A DNA stretch of 51,405 bases. Origin: Gemmatimonadota bacterium (GTDB lineage: Bacteria; Gemmatimonadota; Gemmatimonadetes; Palauibacterales; Palauibacteraceae). The stretch is taken from positions 778,890-830,294 of the forward strand of contig CP070670.1 of NCBI GenBank assembly GCA_020351855.1. Direction: 5' to 3'. Positions 41,646-50,377 of the stretch are shown one piece after another. Every line of letters starts with the position of its first letter. The stretch's first letter is position 1. The notes beneath the pieces are model-generated. The model saw nothing but the letters and a program-made list of their open reading frames with translations, ran no database searches and was not told the origin of the DNA. The position numbers and the translations under genes were made by a program.

Positions 41646-43849
41646 ATCCCATCCTCCGGGACGCCACCGGTCCGGCCGTGGGGCCGGAGAGGGCGCCGTC
41701 TCGCTCCGCCGCTGAGCCGGCGGAGCCCGAGCGGCGGCGAAGCCAGGTCGGCCTTACCCTCGCGGAGGGCTTGCGGTACGCGACGCAGTGGCGCGGAAAG
41801 ACGGTGGTAGTCAAGCTCGGGGGCAGTATCCTGGAACAGGCCAGCGCCGCTGCCTTCGAGGACATCGTTCTCCTGCAGCGCGCCGGGGTGAACGTCGTGT
41901 TGGTCCACGGAGGCGGTAGCGAGATCAGCCGCGTGCTGAGCCGCATGGGCCACGTGCCCCGCTTCATCGACGGCCTGCGCGTGACCGATGAGGAGACGAT
42001 GGAGGTCGTCGAGATGGTCCTCACGGGGCGCGTGAACAAGCGTCTCGTCGCCGGCATCGAGCAGGCCGGAGGCCGGGCCACGGGCCTGTCGGGCAAGGAC
42101 GGAAGTCTGATCGTCGCCCGCCCGCACCCGGCAGCGGCCAGGCTGGGCTTGGTGGGGGAGGTGGAGAGCATCAGGACCGAGGTGCTCGATGCCGTCGTCG
42201 CGGCCGGCTTCGTGCCGGTCGTCTCTTCGATCGGCGGCGACCGCGCCGGGAACAGCTACAACCTGAACGCCGATGCGGCGGCCGCCGCCCTCGCCGGCGC
42301 GCTGCGAGCCGAGAAGCTCATCCTGCTGACCGACGTGGAAGGCGTGTCCCGGGTGGCTTGCGACCGAAGGGAGCTCGTCTCCGAGCTCGACCCTGCGGGC
42401 GCCCGGGCCATGCTTGACGGCGGAGAGGTGAGTGGCGGCATGATCCCCAAGCTGCAGGCGTGTGTGGCGGCGATCGAGGGCGGTGCGAGGAGCGCGCACA
42501 TCGTCGGGCCTAGAGACCCGGACGGGCTGCTGATCGAGCTCCTGACCGACCGTGGCATAGGCACGATGGTCCGGAACGGCGCCGGGGCGCCCGCCCGGAC
42601 GGGGTCGCCGGCCGCCGGCGCCGGGCCGCCGCGCGTTTCCCGCACCGAGGCTGCAATCACGGCATCGGAGGAACATCTGTTCCGCAACTACGCGCGCGAG
42701 CCGATTGCGTTCTCCCACGGGCGCGGAGCGGTCCTCTGGGACCTGGATGGCCGCGAGTACCTCGACTTCATCGGCGGCATCGCCGTCTCTTCCCTCGGGC
42801 ATGCCCACCCGGCGCTGGTTCGCGCGATCGAGGAGCAAGCCGAACGCTACCTCCACGTCTCGAACCTGTACCACATCCCGGAGCAGGCCGAGGCCGCCAG
42901 CCTCCTCAAGCAGGCCACCGGTTTCTCGCGAGCGTTCTTCTGCAACAGCGGGACGGAGGCGGTGGAGGCCGCGATCAAGCTTGCCCGCAAATGGGCGCGC
43001 CAGCGAGGGTTGTCACCGGGGGAAATCGTCGTGGCGGAGGGAAGCTTCCACGGTCGCACGCTCGGTGCCCTCGCTGCCACCGGCGTGGCCCGCTACCGGG
43101 AGGCCTTCGAACCGCTCATCCCGGGCTTCCGCTTCGTGCCGTTCAACGACCTGGAGGCTGTCCGCGCAGCGGTGGGACCGGATACCTGCGCCATCATGGT
43201 GGAGCCGATCCAGGGCGAGGGCGGAGTGATCCCGGCCGATCCGGACTACCTTCGCGGCCTTCGCGCCATCGCGACCGAGATCGACGCTCTGCTGCTGCTG
43301 GATGAGGTGCAGACCGGCATCGGCCGCACCGGACGATGGATGGCGTTCGAGCATTACGGCATTCGTCCCGACGTGGTCACGCTCGCCAAGGGACTCGGCG
43401 GCGGGATCGCGGTCGGCGCCGTGCTGGCCAGTGGCCCCGCAGAGGATGTCTTCGCACCGGGGGATCACGGCACGACGTTCGGGGGCAACGCGCTGGCCTG
43501 CGCAGCGGCGAGTGCCGTGCTCCGCACGATCCGTGAGGACAGCCTTCTGGAGAACGCCACCTCGATGGGCCACAAGCTCGCGGAGGGAATCGAGGCCATG
43601 ACGCTCCAGCAACCCGTTGTACGCGACGTCCGCGGACGCGGGCTTCTTCTCGGGGTCGACCTCGCGATCGACGCCGCACCCGTGTCCTCCCGCTGTCGCG
43701 AGCACGGCCTGTTGCTCAATGCGGTGAGGCCGCGCACCCTCCGGCTGGCACCGCCGCTGACGGTATCCGCCTCGGAGGTGGAAGCGGCGCTCATCATCCT
43801 TCGAGAGGTGTTGAACGAGGCATGTAAGGGAGATTTCCATGCAAGCTGA
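41642..43849 (+). CDS. argBD: Fused acetylglutamate kinase - acetylornithine aminotransferase (ArgB-ArgD)
   Basis: A single 735-codon frame encodes two arginine enzymes. Residues about 45-312 are N-acetylglutamate kinase: VVVKLGGSILEQ, VNVVLVHGGGSEISRVL, GLRVTDEETMEVVEMVL, NLNADAAAAALAGAL and the terminal TDRGIGTMV. The helix LAEGLRYATQWRGKT before the first strand is typical of arginine-inhibited hexameric kinases. Residues 313-342 are a Gly/Ala/Pro-rich linker. Residues about 343-735 are the aminotransferase: FFCNSGTEAVEAAIKLARKW, GSFHGRTLGALAATG, LLLLDEVQTGIGRTGRWM and the PLP lysine K583 in TLAKGLGGG. Between the two there is no stop, and no ATG, GTG or TTG after codon 309. The start is a GTG in the argJ stop. 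It overlaps argG by 11 bp. Confidence 0.95.
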   Translation: MNPILRDATGPAVGPERAPSRSAAEPAEPERRRSQVGLTLAEGLRYATQWRGKTVVVKLGGSILEQASAAAFEDIVLLQRAGVNVVLVHGGGSEISRVLSRMGHVPRFIDGLRVTDEETMEVVEMVLTGRVNKRLVAGIEQAGGRATGLSGKDGSLIVARPHPAAARLGLVGEVESIRTEVLDAVVAAGFVPVVSSIGGDRAGNSYNLNADAAAAALAGALRAEKLILLTDVEGVSRVACDRRELVSELDPAGARAMLDGGEVSGGMIPKLQACVAAIEGGARSAHIVGPRDPDGLLIELLTDRGIGTMVRNGAGAPARTGSPAAGAGPPRVSRTEAAITASEEHLFRNYAREPIAFSHGRGAVLWDLDGREYLDFIGGIAVSSLGHAHPALVRAIEEQAERYLHVSNLYHIPEQAEAASLLKQATGFSRAFFCNSGTEAVEAAIKLARKWARQRGLSPGEIVVAEGSFHGRTLGALAATGVARYREAFEPLIPGFRFVPFNDLEAVRAAVGPDTCAIMVEPIQGEGGVIPADPDYLRGLRAIATEIDALLLLDEVQTGIGRTGRWMAFEHYGIRPDVVTLAKGLGGGIAVGAVLASGPAEDVFAPGDHGTTFGGNALACAAASAVLRTIREDSLLENATSMGHKLAEGIEAMTLQQPVVRDVRGRGLLLGVDLAIDAAPVSSRCREHGLLLNAVRPRTLRLAPPLTVSASEVEAALIILREVLNEACKGDFHAS

Positions 43850-45158
43850 TCAGACGATCCGGCGTATCGCCCTCGCCTATTCGGGCGGACTGGACACGTC
43901 GGTGATGATTCCGTGGCTCCGGGCGAAGTACGGATCCGAGGTCGTGGCCGTCGTGGCCGACGTTGGCCAGCCGGAAGACTTCGACGCCGTGCAAGCCAAG
44001 GCGCTGGCGACGGGTGCCACGGCCTGTGAGGTCGTCGACCTGAAGGAGGAATTCGCAGCGGACTACCTCTTCCCTGCCCTGCGGGCGGGAGCGATCTACG
44101 AGGGGCGCTACATGCTCGGCACGGCCCTGGCCCGCCCGCTCATTGCCAAGGCACAAGTGGAGGCGGCCCTGGCCCACGGCTGCGACGCCCTCGCGCACGG
44201 CTGCACCGGAAAGGGGAACGATCAGGTTCGCTTCGAGGTCACCTACCGGACGCTGGCGCCGGATCTGGGAATCGTGGCGCCGTGGCGGGAGTGGGATCTG
44301 CGCTCTCGCGAGGATGAGATCGCCTATGCGGAAGCGCACGGCATCTCGATATCGGTGACGCCGGAGAAGCCGTTCAGCATCGATGAGAACCTCTGGCACC
44401 GCTCGATCGAGGGCGGGGTCCTCGAGAATCCGGCCGTTCCGCCTCCGGAAGAGATCTTCCAGATGACGGTGGACCCGGCTGCCGCCCCTGACGAGCCCGA
44501 GCTGGTGGAGATCTCCTTCGAGCGTGGTCTTCCCACCGCGCTGGACGGCGCCGTCCTGTCCCCCGCCGCCCTGATCGAGCAGTTGAACCAGATCGCGGGA
44601 TCTCACGGCATCGGCCGGGTCGACATCGTGGAGAGCCGTCTGGTCGGGATGAAGAGCCGCGGCGTGTACGAGACACCGGCGGGCACGGTCTTGCGGGCTG
44701 CGCTGCGTGACCTGGAGGCGCTCACGCTGGACCACGCGACGGCGGCGTTCAAGGAGCAGGTTGCGATTCGATACGGCGAGCTCGTCTACCAGGGACTCTG
44801 GCATTCTTCGCTGCGCGAGGCGTTGGACGCCTTCATCGAGTCTTCCCACCGCACGGTGACGGGGACCGTTTCGGTGCGCCTGTGCAAGGGCTCCGCCCTG
44901 GCGGTGGGCCGCTGCTCGCCGTTCACGCTCTACCGGGAGGATCTGGCCACCTTCGGGAAGGACGGGGTCTACGACCAGGAGGACGCGGCCGGGTTCATCC
45001 GGCTCTGGGGGCTCCCGTCCGAGGTGCGGGCGCGCGTCCAGGCTGGCCCGATGCATGGTCGCGTCATGCCGGGCGCGGCGGAGCCGGCAGCCGAGTCGGG
45101 GAGGGACGGGCCCTGGGCGGGACGGACTCGGGTGGGTGAGGCGGCGGGGGCCCGTTGA
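43839..45158 (+). CDS. argG: Argininosuccinate synthase
   Basis: The 439-residue enzyme joins citrulline and aspartate with ATP. The ATP loop is IALAYSGGLDTSVMIPWL; other conserved stretches are AHGCTGKGNDQVRFE, EKPFSIDENLWHRSIEGG and ESRLVGMKSRGVYETP. The usual length is about 400; this copy has an extra C-terminal tail of some 35 residues rich in Ala, Gly and Arg (PGAAEPAAESGRDGPWAGR). The ATG sits inside the end of argBD behind GGGAG-like bases (AAGGGAG), and the stop TGA overlaps the TTG start of argH. Translational coupling is likely on both sides. Confidence 0.97.
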   Translation: MQADQTIRRIALAYSGGLDTSVMIPWLRAKYGSEVVAVVADVGQPEDFDAVQAKALATGATACEVVDLKEEFAADYLFPALRAGAIYEGRYMLGTALARPLIAKAQVEAALAHGCDALAHGCTGKGNDQVRFEVTYRTLAPDLGIVAPWREWDLRSREDEIAYAEAHGISISVTPEKPFSIDENLWHRSIEGGVLENPAVPPPEEIFQMTVDPAAAPDEPELVEISFERGLPTALDGAVLSPAALIEQLNQIAGSHGIGRVDIVESRLVGMKSRGVYETPAGTVLRAALRDLEALTLDHATAAFKEQVAIRYGELVYQGLWHSSLREALDAFIESSHRTVTGTVSVRLCKGSALAVGRCSPFTLYREDLATFGKDGVYDQEDAAGFIRLWGLPSEVRARVQAGPMHGRVMPGAAEPAAESGRDGPWAGRTRVGEAAGAR

Positions 45159-46630
45159 CCCGGCCGGACGGCACCTCGCTCTGGGGAGGACGGTTCAGCT
45201 CGGAGCCGGACCCGGTGATCCTCGCGTTCACGGGATCTCTCCCGTTCGATTCGCGCCTCGCGCGCCACGACCTGATCGCGAGCCTGGCCCATGTGCGGAT
45301 GCTGCTCGACACCGGCGTGCTCGCGCGAGCCCATGCGGAGCCGCTGTTGGACGGACTGGGGGAATTGCTGGGCGAGATCGAGACGGGGACGCTGACCGTC
45401 GAGGGCCCGGACGAGGACGTGCACACCTGGATCGAACGCACCCTGCAGGAACGGATCGGTTCCGCCGCCGGCCGACTCCACACGGCTCGCAGCCGAAATG
45501 ACCAGGTCAGCATTGCCCTGCGCCTGTTCACCCGAGAGTCGATCGCGGCGCTATGCGTCCTGCTGACAGACCTCCTCGAGGCATGGCTGGCCGAAGCCGA
45601 GAGGCATGTCGAGACGTGGATGCCGGGCTACACCCATCTCCAGCGGGCTCAGCCGATCAGCCTCGCGCACCACCTGCTCGCTCATTTCTGGGCCCTGGCG
45701 GCCGATGCGGACCGGCTGCAGACGGCCTACGAGCGCGCCGGCGTCTCGCCGCTGGGGGCCGGGGCGCTCGCCGGATCGCTGCTCCCGATCGATCCGCGAC
45801 GCTCCGCGGCGCTGCTCGGCTTGGACCGGATCTACCCGAACAGCCTGCTTGCCGTGGCGGACCGTGACTTCGTGGCGGATGCCGCCTTCGCCTGTGCCAT
45901 GCTCATGATTCACCTCAGCCGGTGGGCGGAAGAGATCGTGCTCTGGAGCGCGCTCGAGTTCGGCTTCGTCCGCCTCTCCGATCGGATCTCCCAGGGAAGC
46001 AGCCTCATGCCGCAGAAGAAGAACCCCGAAGCTGCCGAGCTGGTTCGGGGCAAGGCCGGCAGGGTGATCGGTGACCTTGCGGGGCTACTCGCGATGCTCA
46101 AGGGATTGCCCTTCGCCTACAACAGCGACCTGCAGGAGGACAAGGAAGCCCTCTTCGACGCGTTGGACACGGCCGCCGGATCCATCCGGGTCGTTACGAG
46201 CATCTCGCAGGGGCTGACCTACGACGTCGCGAGGCTCGAGCGGTCGCTGGTCGCTGGCTTTGTCACGGCCACCGACCTGGCGGATCTGCTCGTGCAGGGG
46301 GGCACTCCCTTCCGGGAAGCACACCGGATGGCGGGAGTTGCCGTCCGCGAAGCCGAGTCGCGGGGCTGCGAGCTGTGGGAGCTCGATGCGGGTACCCTGG
46401 CTGGGCTCGCGCCAGCGATCGGTGGTGAGACGCTCCAGGCCGTGAGACCGGAGGCCGCTGCCGCCGCCCGCACCTCCGAGGGCGCCCCGGCGCCCGAGCG
46501 GGTCCGCGACCAGCTCGCCGACGCCGCTGCGCTGCTGCAACACCTCAGAGACTGGGCCGAAGACCTTCGTCCTCCGCCCATCTACCAGGCGTATCGGGAG
46601 AATCGCCTGGCCGCTGCGGAGATCAAGTGA
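45155..46630 (+). CDS. argH: Argininosuccinate lyase
   Basis: The 491-residue lyase splits argininosuccinate to arginine and fumarate. It starts with SLWGGRFSSEPDPVI, and has the conserved AGRLHTARSRNDQVSIAL, MPGYTHLQRAQPISLAHHLL with catalytic His, and the fumarase-superfamily signature GSSLMPQKKNPEAAELVRGK with catalytic Ser. The start codon is TTG overlapping the argG stop (TTGA), with no independent ribosome-binding site. The C-terminal region is slightly longer than average and has an Ala-rich stretch. Its TGA overlaps the argR GTG. Confidence 0.97.
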   Translation: MTRPDGTSLWGGRFSSEPDPVILAFTGSLPFDSRLARHDLIASLAHVRMLLDTGVLARAHAEPLLDGLGELLGEIETGTLTVEGPDEDVHTWIERTLQERIGSAAGRLHTARSRNDQVSIALRLFTRESIAALCVLLTDLLEAWLAEAERHVETWMPGYTHLQRAQPISLAHHLLAHFWALAADADRLQTAYERAGVSPLGAGALAGSLLPIDPRRSAALLGLDRIYPNSLLAVADRDFVADAAFACAMLMIHLSRWAEEIVLWSALEFGFVRLSDRISQGSSLMPQKKNPEAAELVRGKAGRVIGDLAGLLAMLKGLPFAYNSDLQEDKEALFDALDTAAGSIRVVTSISQGLTYDVARLERSLVAGFVTATDLADLLVQGGTPFREAHRMAGVAVREAESRGCELWELDAGTLAGLAPAIGGETLQAVRPEAAAAARTSEGAPAPERVRDQLADAAALLQHLRDWAEDLRPPPIYQAYRENRLAAAEIK

Positions 46631-47106
46631 GTCCGAAGACACGGCGGGAGCGGGAGCGGCAAATCCTCCAGATCCTGGCGGAACGTCCCATACACACGCA
46701 GGAAGATCTCGTGCGCGAGCTGCATGTACGAGGCTTCGTCGTCACACAAGCGACCGTCTCCCGCGACCTGCGGCGACTCGAGATCGTGAAGCTGCACCCA
46801 CCGGAGGGAGCGCCTCGGTACGTAAGGCGCGAGGAGGCCGGGCTTCCGTCTGGCGGAGGCGAGCGGGACGCCAGGGCCGAAGTCGCGGCCGCCTTCCAGG
46901 AATCGGTCCTCGAGATCGATTCGGGCGACGCCCTTCTCGCCGTCCGGACCCCGCCCGGCCTGGCCAACGCCGTGGCCATCGCTCTCGACCGTGCCCGGAT
47001 CCCGGAGATCGTGGCCACCGTGGCCGGTGACGACACGATCTTCCTCCTGATGCGGAACGCGGCCGACCGCCGGGAGGTCCGCCGTCTCCTGGAGGGCTTT
47101 CTGTAG
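46627..47106 (+). CDS. argR: Arginine repressor ArgR
   Basis: The 159-residue regulator has the N-terminal winged helix with IHTQEDLVRELHVRGFVVTQ and the recognition helix ATVSRDLRRLEIVKL. The C-terminal hexamerisation and arginine-binding domain contains GLANAVAIALDRARIPEIV and TVAGDDTIFLLM, where GDD contacts arginine. The GTG start overlaps the argH stop. ArgR should repress the operon from the box at its promoter when arginine is abundant, forming a feedback loop in which the repressor is the last gene. Confidence 0.96.
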   Translation: MSPKTRRERERQILQILAERPIHTQEDLVRELHVRGFVVTQATVSRDLRRLEIVKLHPPEGAPRYVRREEAGLPSGGGERDARAEVAAAFQESVLEIDSGDALLAVRTPPGLANAVAIALDRARIPEIVATVAGDDTIFLLMRNAADRREVRRLLEGFL

Positions 47107-47124
47107 GACTGCCCCCTGGACCGA

Positions 47125-47177
47125 CCTGACCGGGGCAAGCTTCCCGCCACCACCAACGCACGACCGCTCCGGTCAGG
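47125..47177. terminator. Long-range inverted repeat between argR and the alcohol dehydrogenase gene
   Basis: CCTGACCGG (47125-47133) and CCGGTCAGG (47169-47177) are perfect complements 35 bp apart, in the gap between convergent argR and adh. The left arm also overlaps a smaller GCCCC/GGGGC dyad. It could form a terminator hairpin with a large loop; no T-run is present. Confidence 0.35.
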
Positions 47178-47201
47178 CGACCCGTGCGGCGGCCCGATCC
47201 G

Positions 47202-48227
47202 CTACCGCTGGGGCTCGACGATGACCTTGAGCGAGCCGCGGCCCGCAAGCACGAGATCGAACCCCTTCTGCGTCTCGGCAAGCGGAAGGCGGTGAGTGAC
47301 CATGCCCGCCACATCCACCCGGCCGGCGGCGATCAGGTCGAGCGCCGTCTGCATGTCGGCCGGCGGCCCGGCGTAGGAGTGGACGATGTTGGTCCCGTTG
47401 GCCCACACCTCGAGAAGCGGGAGCTCCAGCTCCATGCCCGGATCGGCCGGCGCGTAGAGCATCACGGTGCCGCCCCGGTCCACGCAGCCCAGTGCCTGGC
47501 GGATGGCCGGCAGGGCCGCCGTACACACGAACACCCGCTCGACCAGCTGGCCCCCGTTCGCATCCCGGATGCCCTGCGCCACGTCGGACTCGGCCGGCAG
47601 GACCGCGGTCGCCCCGAAGCGGCGGGCCGTAGCCAGGCGATCCGCGCTCATGTCCGTGGCCAAGATCGGGCCCGCGCCGAGCGCCCGGGCGAGCTGGATG
47701 AAGAGGACCCCCGAGATCCCGCTGCCCAGAACGGCAACGCTCTGCCCTGGCTCGAACGCGGCGATCCGAAAGGCCCGGACGGCGCAGGCGAGGGGCTCGA
47801 CGAAGGTGGCCTCCTCAAAGCTCACCTGGTCCGGCAGCCTGAAGGTGCCACGATCCACGTTGAGCGCCGGCAGACGCACGAACTCGGCGAAGCCGCCGGG
47901 ATCGAAGTGGGTGGCCTTCAGCGTGTCACAGACGCTCTGCCGCCCGGTCAGGCAGTACCGACACGTGTTGCACGGCACGTGATGGGTGGTCACCACTCGA
48001 TCGCCCACCGCGAAGCCCTCGACCCCCTGCCCCACCTCCTCCACCACTCCGGCCACCTCGTGCCCGAGGACGATCGGGGCCTTGGGGACGCGGTACCACT
48101 CCATGAGGTCGGAGCCGCAGATGCCGCTGGCCTCTATGCGAACGAGGAGCTCCCCGGCCCCGATGGCGGGCCGGGATCGCTCCTCCAGCCGGATGTCCCG
48201 GTTGTTGTAGTAGACGGCCGCGCGCAT
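47202..48227 (-). CDS. Zinc-dependent medium-chain alcohol/polyol dehydrogenase
   Basis: The 341-residue protein is an MDR-type dehydrogenase. The catalytic zinc site is SGICGSDLMEWYR plus VLGHEVAGVVEEVG, and the structural zinc cysteines are CNTCRYCLTGRQSVC. The Rossmann part has VAVLGSGISGVLFIQLARAL and a charged end ATDMSADRL, suggesting NAD. It is closest in feel to sorbitol/threonine-dehydrogenase-like enzymes. The ATG overlaps the preceding gene's TGA by one base (TGATG). Being coupled to an LsrF-like aldolase and near a class I aldolase, it probably acts on a sugar or keto-sugar derivative; that is inference. Confidence 0.92.
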   Translation of the reverse strand: MRAAVYYNNRDIRLEERSRPAIGAGELLVRIEASGICGSDLMEWYRVPKAPIVLGHEVAGVVEEVGQGVEGFAVGDRVVTTHHVPCNTCRYCLTGRQSVCDTLKATHFDPGGFAEFVRLPALNVDRGTFRLPDQVSFEEATFVEPLACAVRAFRIAAFEPGQSVAVLGSGISGVLFIQLARALGAGPILATDMSADRLATARRFGATAVLPAESDVAQGIRDANGGQLVERVFVCTAALPAIRQALGCVDRGGTVMLYAPADPGMELELPLLEVWANGTNIVHSYAGPPADMQTALDLIAAGRVDVAGMVTHRLPLAETQKGFDLVLAGRGSLKVIVEPQR

Positions 48228-49036
48228 CAAGCCGGCTGCGGCTCCAGCGCGGGAGACCCCGCCTTCTCCTCCTGGTAGATGTCGAACGCCTCGTCCACCC
48301 CGGCGTTTTCCTGCACGATGGAACGGACGGCCTTGATCATCCCCACCGGGCAGTCGCTTTGGAAGATGTTGCGTCCCATGTCCACGCCGGACGCCCCGTG
48401 CTGGATCGCGTCGTACGCCATCTGGAGCGCGTCCCGCTCGGGCTGCTTCTTGCCCCCCGCGATGACGATCGGCACGGGCGTGTTCCGGACGACCTCCTCG
48501 AATCCCTCGCAGTAGTAGGTCTTGACCATGTGGGCGCCCAGCTCGGCCGAGATCCGGCAGGCGAGGCCCAAGTAGCGGGCATCCCGGCTCATGTTCTTTC
48601 CGACCGCCGTCACGGCGAGCACGGGAAGCCCGCAGGCCTGGCCGGCGTCGATGAGCTCCGCCAGGTTCAACAGGGTCTCTCTCTCTCCCTCCTCCCCGAC
48701 GAAGATCGACAGCGTGATCGCCGCCGCATTCAGCCGGATGGCGTCCTCCACGTCAACCGTGAGCCCCTCGTGCGAAAGCTCCGTCAGAATGCTCGTGCCG
48801 CCCGACATTCGCAGGACGATCGGGATGTCTGTCTCCGACGGGATGCAGGATCGCAGCACCCCTCGGGTCAGCATCAGCGAATCCGCATAGGGCAGCAGGT
48901 CCCTGACGGTCTCGTACGGCTCCTCCAGACCCGACGTGGGCCCGAGGAAATAGCCGTGGTCGATGGCCAGCATCAGCGTCCGGCCCGTGTCCGGTCGGAA
49001 GATCCGGCTCAGCCGGTTCTTCATTCCCCAGTCCAT
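48227..49036 (-). CDS. LsrF-like class I aldolase/thiolase
   Basis: The 269-residue TIM-barrel protein resembles E. coli LsrF throughout: DWGMKNRLSRIFRPDTGRTL, LAIDHGYFLGPTSGLEEPYE, LRMSGGTSILTELSHEG, AVTAVGKNMSRDARYLGLAC and PVPIVIAGGKKQPERDAL. The Schiff-base lysine is in HMVKTYYCEGF and the catalytic Asp in AIDHG. In enteric bacteria LsrF acts on the autoinducer-2 derivative P-HPD, but there is no lsrK, lsrR or Lsr transporter here. The sister enzyme class makes aromatic precursors in archaea. Its setting with fructose-bisphosphate aldolase and a zinc dehydrogenase suggests sugar-phosphate metabolism. The ATG has AGGAG eight bases upstream. Confidence 0.88.
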   Translation of the reverse strand: MDWGMKNRLSRIFRPDTGRTLMLAIDHGYFLGPTSGLEEPYETVRDLLPYADSLMLTRGVLRSCIPSETDIPIVLRMSGGTSILTELSHEGLTVDVEDAIRLNAAAITLSIFVGEEGERETLLNLAELIDAGQACGLPVLAVTAVGKNMSRDARYLGLACRISAELGAHMVKTYYCEGFEEVVRNTPVPIVIAGGKKQPERDALQMAYDAIQHGASGVDMGRNIFQSDCPVGMIKAVRSIVQENAGVDEAFDIYQEEKAGSPALEPQPA

Positions 49037-49068
49037 CGCGTCCACTCCTTTCCGTCCTGTCGCCAGCC

Positions 49069-50085
49069 TCATCCTTCCATGTCGGGCGAGTACTCGCCCC
49101 GTCGGGCCGCAGCCGTGAGCTGAGCCCGCTTGTAAAAGGCCGCCTTGGCCGTGTCCACGTTGGCATCCTCGCCACCCCACACCTGGAGAGGCGTGGCCTG
49201 GAGCCCCCGCCCATACGAGAAGGTGAGCTCCCACGGGCCTTGGTCCGCGATCCGGTTGATCGCGTTCAGGTTCTGGGTGGCCTCTTCGTCCGTCTGGCCG
49301 CCCGAGAGGAACGCGATTCCCGGGACGGCTGCAGGGACGGCCCGGCGAAAGCAGCTGACCGTGGCGTCCGCCACCTCGTCCGGTGCGGCCCGGTCGCTTG
49401 CACCCTTGCCCGAGAGCACCATGTTCGGCTTCAGCACCATCCCCTCCAGAAGCACCCCCTGCGCATCCAACTCCGCGAAGACCCGGTGGAGGGTTGCTTC
49501 CGTGACGTCGAAGCAGGCCTCGATGTCGTGATCGCCGTCCATGAGAACCTCGGGCTCCACGATCGGGACCAGGCCAGCTTCCTGGGACAGTGCCGCGTAG
49601 CGGGCCAGAGCGTGGGCGTTCGCGTCGATGCAGTACTGGGTCGGAATCCCGTCGCCGATCGTGATCACGGCCCGCCACTTCGTGAACCGGGCTCCCAGGT
49701 CCCGGTATTCGTCGAGACGCCCTCTCAGGCCGTCCAGTCCGTCCGTGATCTTCTCGTCGGGGGAGTTCGCGAGGGGATTCGTGCTCTTGTCCACCTTGAT
49801 CCCCGGGATCACGCCCTCGCTCTCGATGATCTCGACAAAGGAACGTCCGTCGTCCGCCGATTGCCGAATCGTCTCATCGAACAGGATCACGCCGCTGATG
49901 AACTCGCCGAAGCCCTCTGTAGTGAACAGGAGCTGTCGCCACCGACGCCGGTTGTCCTCGGTGCTCTCCACGCCGATGCTCGCCAGGCGCTTCGCGATCG
50001 TTCCGGTACTCTCGTCGGCGGCCAGGATACCCCTTCCCGGCTCCACCATCGCCAGGGCGGTCTCGTTCAGTGCCGCAGCATCCAT
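49069..50085 (-). CDS. Fructose-bisphosphate aldolase, class I
   Basis: The 338-residue enzyme is a eukaryote-like class I aldolase that cleaves fructose-1,6-bisphosphate by Schiff-base chemistry. It begins MDAAALNETALAMVEPGRG, followed by the family signature GILAADESTGTIAKRL, VIPGIKVDKS, EPEVLMDGDHDI and the Schiff-base lysine in LEGMVLKPNMVLSG. C-terminal FSYGRGLQ and the substrate-phosphate loop FLSGGQTDEEATQNLNAIN are present. The longer frame starts with TTG at 50124; the ATG at 50085, with GGAG five bases upstream, aligns with other bacterial members. It begins a minus-strand group with the LsrF-like gene 32 bp downstream. Confidence 0.95.
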   Translation of the reverse strand: MDAAALNETALAMVEPGRGILAADESTGTIAKRLASIGVESTEDNRRRWRQLLFTTEGFGEFISGVILFDETIRQSADDGRSFVEIIESEGVIPGIKVDKSTNPLANSPDEKITDGLDGLRGRLDEYRDLGARFTKWRAVITIGDGIPTQYCIDANAHALARYAALSQEAGLVPIVEPEVLMDGDHDIEACFDVTEATLHRVFAELDAQGVLLEGMVLKPNMVLSGKGASDRAAPDEVADATVSCFRRAVPAAVPGIAFLSGGQTDEEATQNLNAINRIADQGPWELTFSYGRGLQATPLQVWGGEDANVDTAKAAFYKRAQLTAAARRGEYSPDMEG

Positions 50086-50233
50086 CTCGCACTCCATCTC
50101 GAATGGCTCTCGCCCAGTACTCAAATTCGGCAGCGCCAGGGCTTCTGAGTGGGCCGGCAGGCGTGCCTTCCGTCCGCTGAGTGGGCCGTCAGGTCCGGGC
50201 TAGGGAGATTACAGCCCAGGGACGGAAAGAAAA

Positions 50234-50251
50234 AGGCGATCCGGAACGCCT
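50234..50251 (-). terminator. Possible intrinsic terminator upstream of the class I aldolase
   Basis: On the minus strand a small stem AGGCG/CGCCT with an 8-nt loop is followed by a T-rich run (complement of 50225-50234). It would stop antisense transcription from the Ig-domain gene side before the aldolase promoter. The stem is only 5 bp, so confidence is low. Confidence 0.3.
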
Positions 50252-50252
50252 G

Positions 50253-50267
50253 ACCGCCACGGGCGGT
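50253..50267. promoter_or_regulatory. Inverted repeat in the aldolase / Ig-domain gene divergent region
   Basis: ACCGCC and GGCGGT form a perfect 6-bp repeat around ACG, midway in the 292-bp divergent gap. It may be an operator. The rest of the gap shows only TAGACA at 50360-50365 as a weak -10 and GAGG before the plus-strand ATG. Confidence 0.3.
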
Positions 50268-50377
50268 AATCTGCCAGCGGTATCTTGCCCGTGCAGTCCG
50301 TTTGAACCCGTCGCCAGGAGAGCCCGGTGCGACGGTCGGCGCGACACGCTCGCGACGACTAGACACAAGAGGTGCTT

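Noticed and set aside
48227..49036. Autoinducer-2 (lsr) processing operon
   Set aside because: Only the LsrF-like gene is present; no Lsr kinase, regulator, transporter or LsrG.
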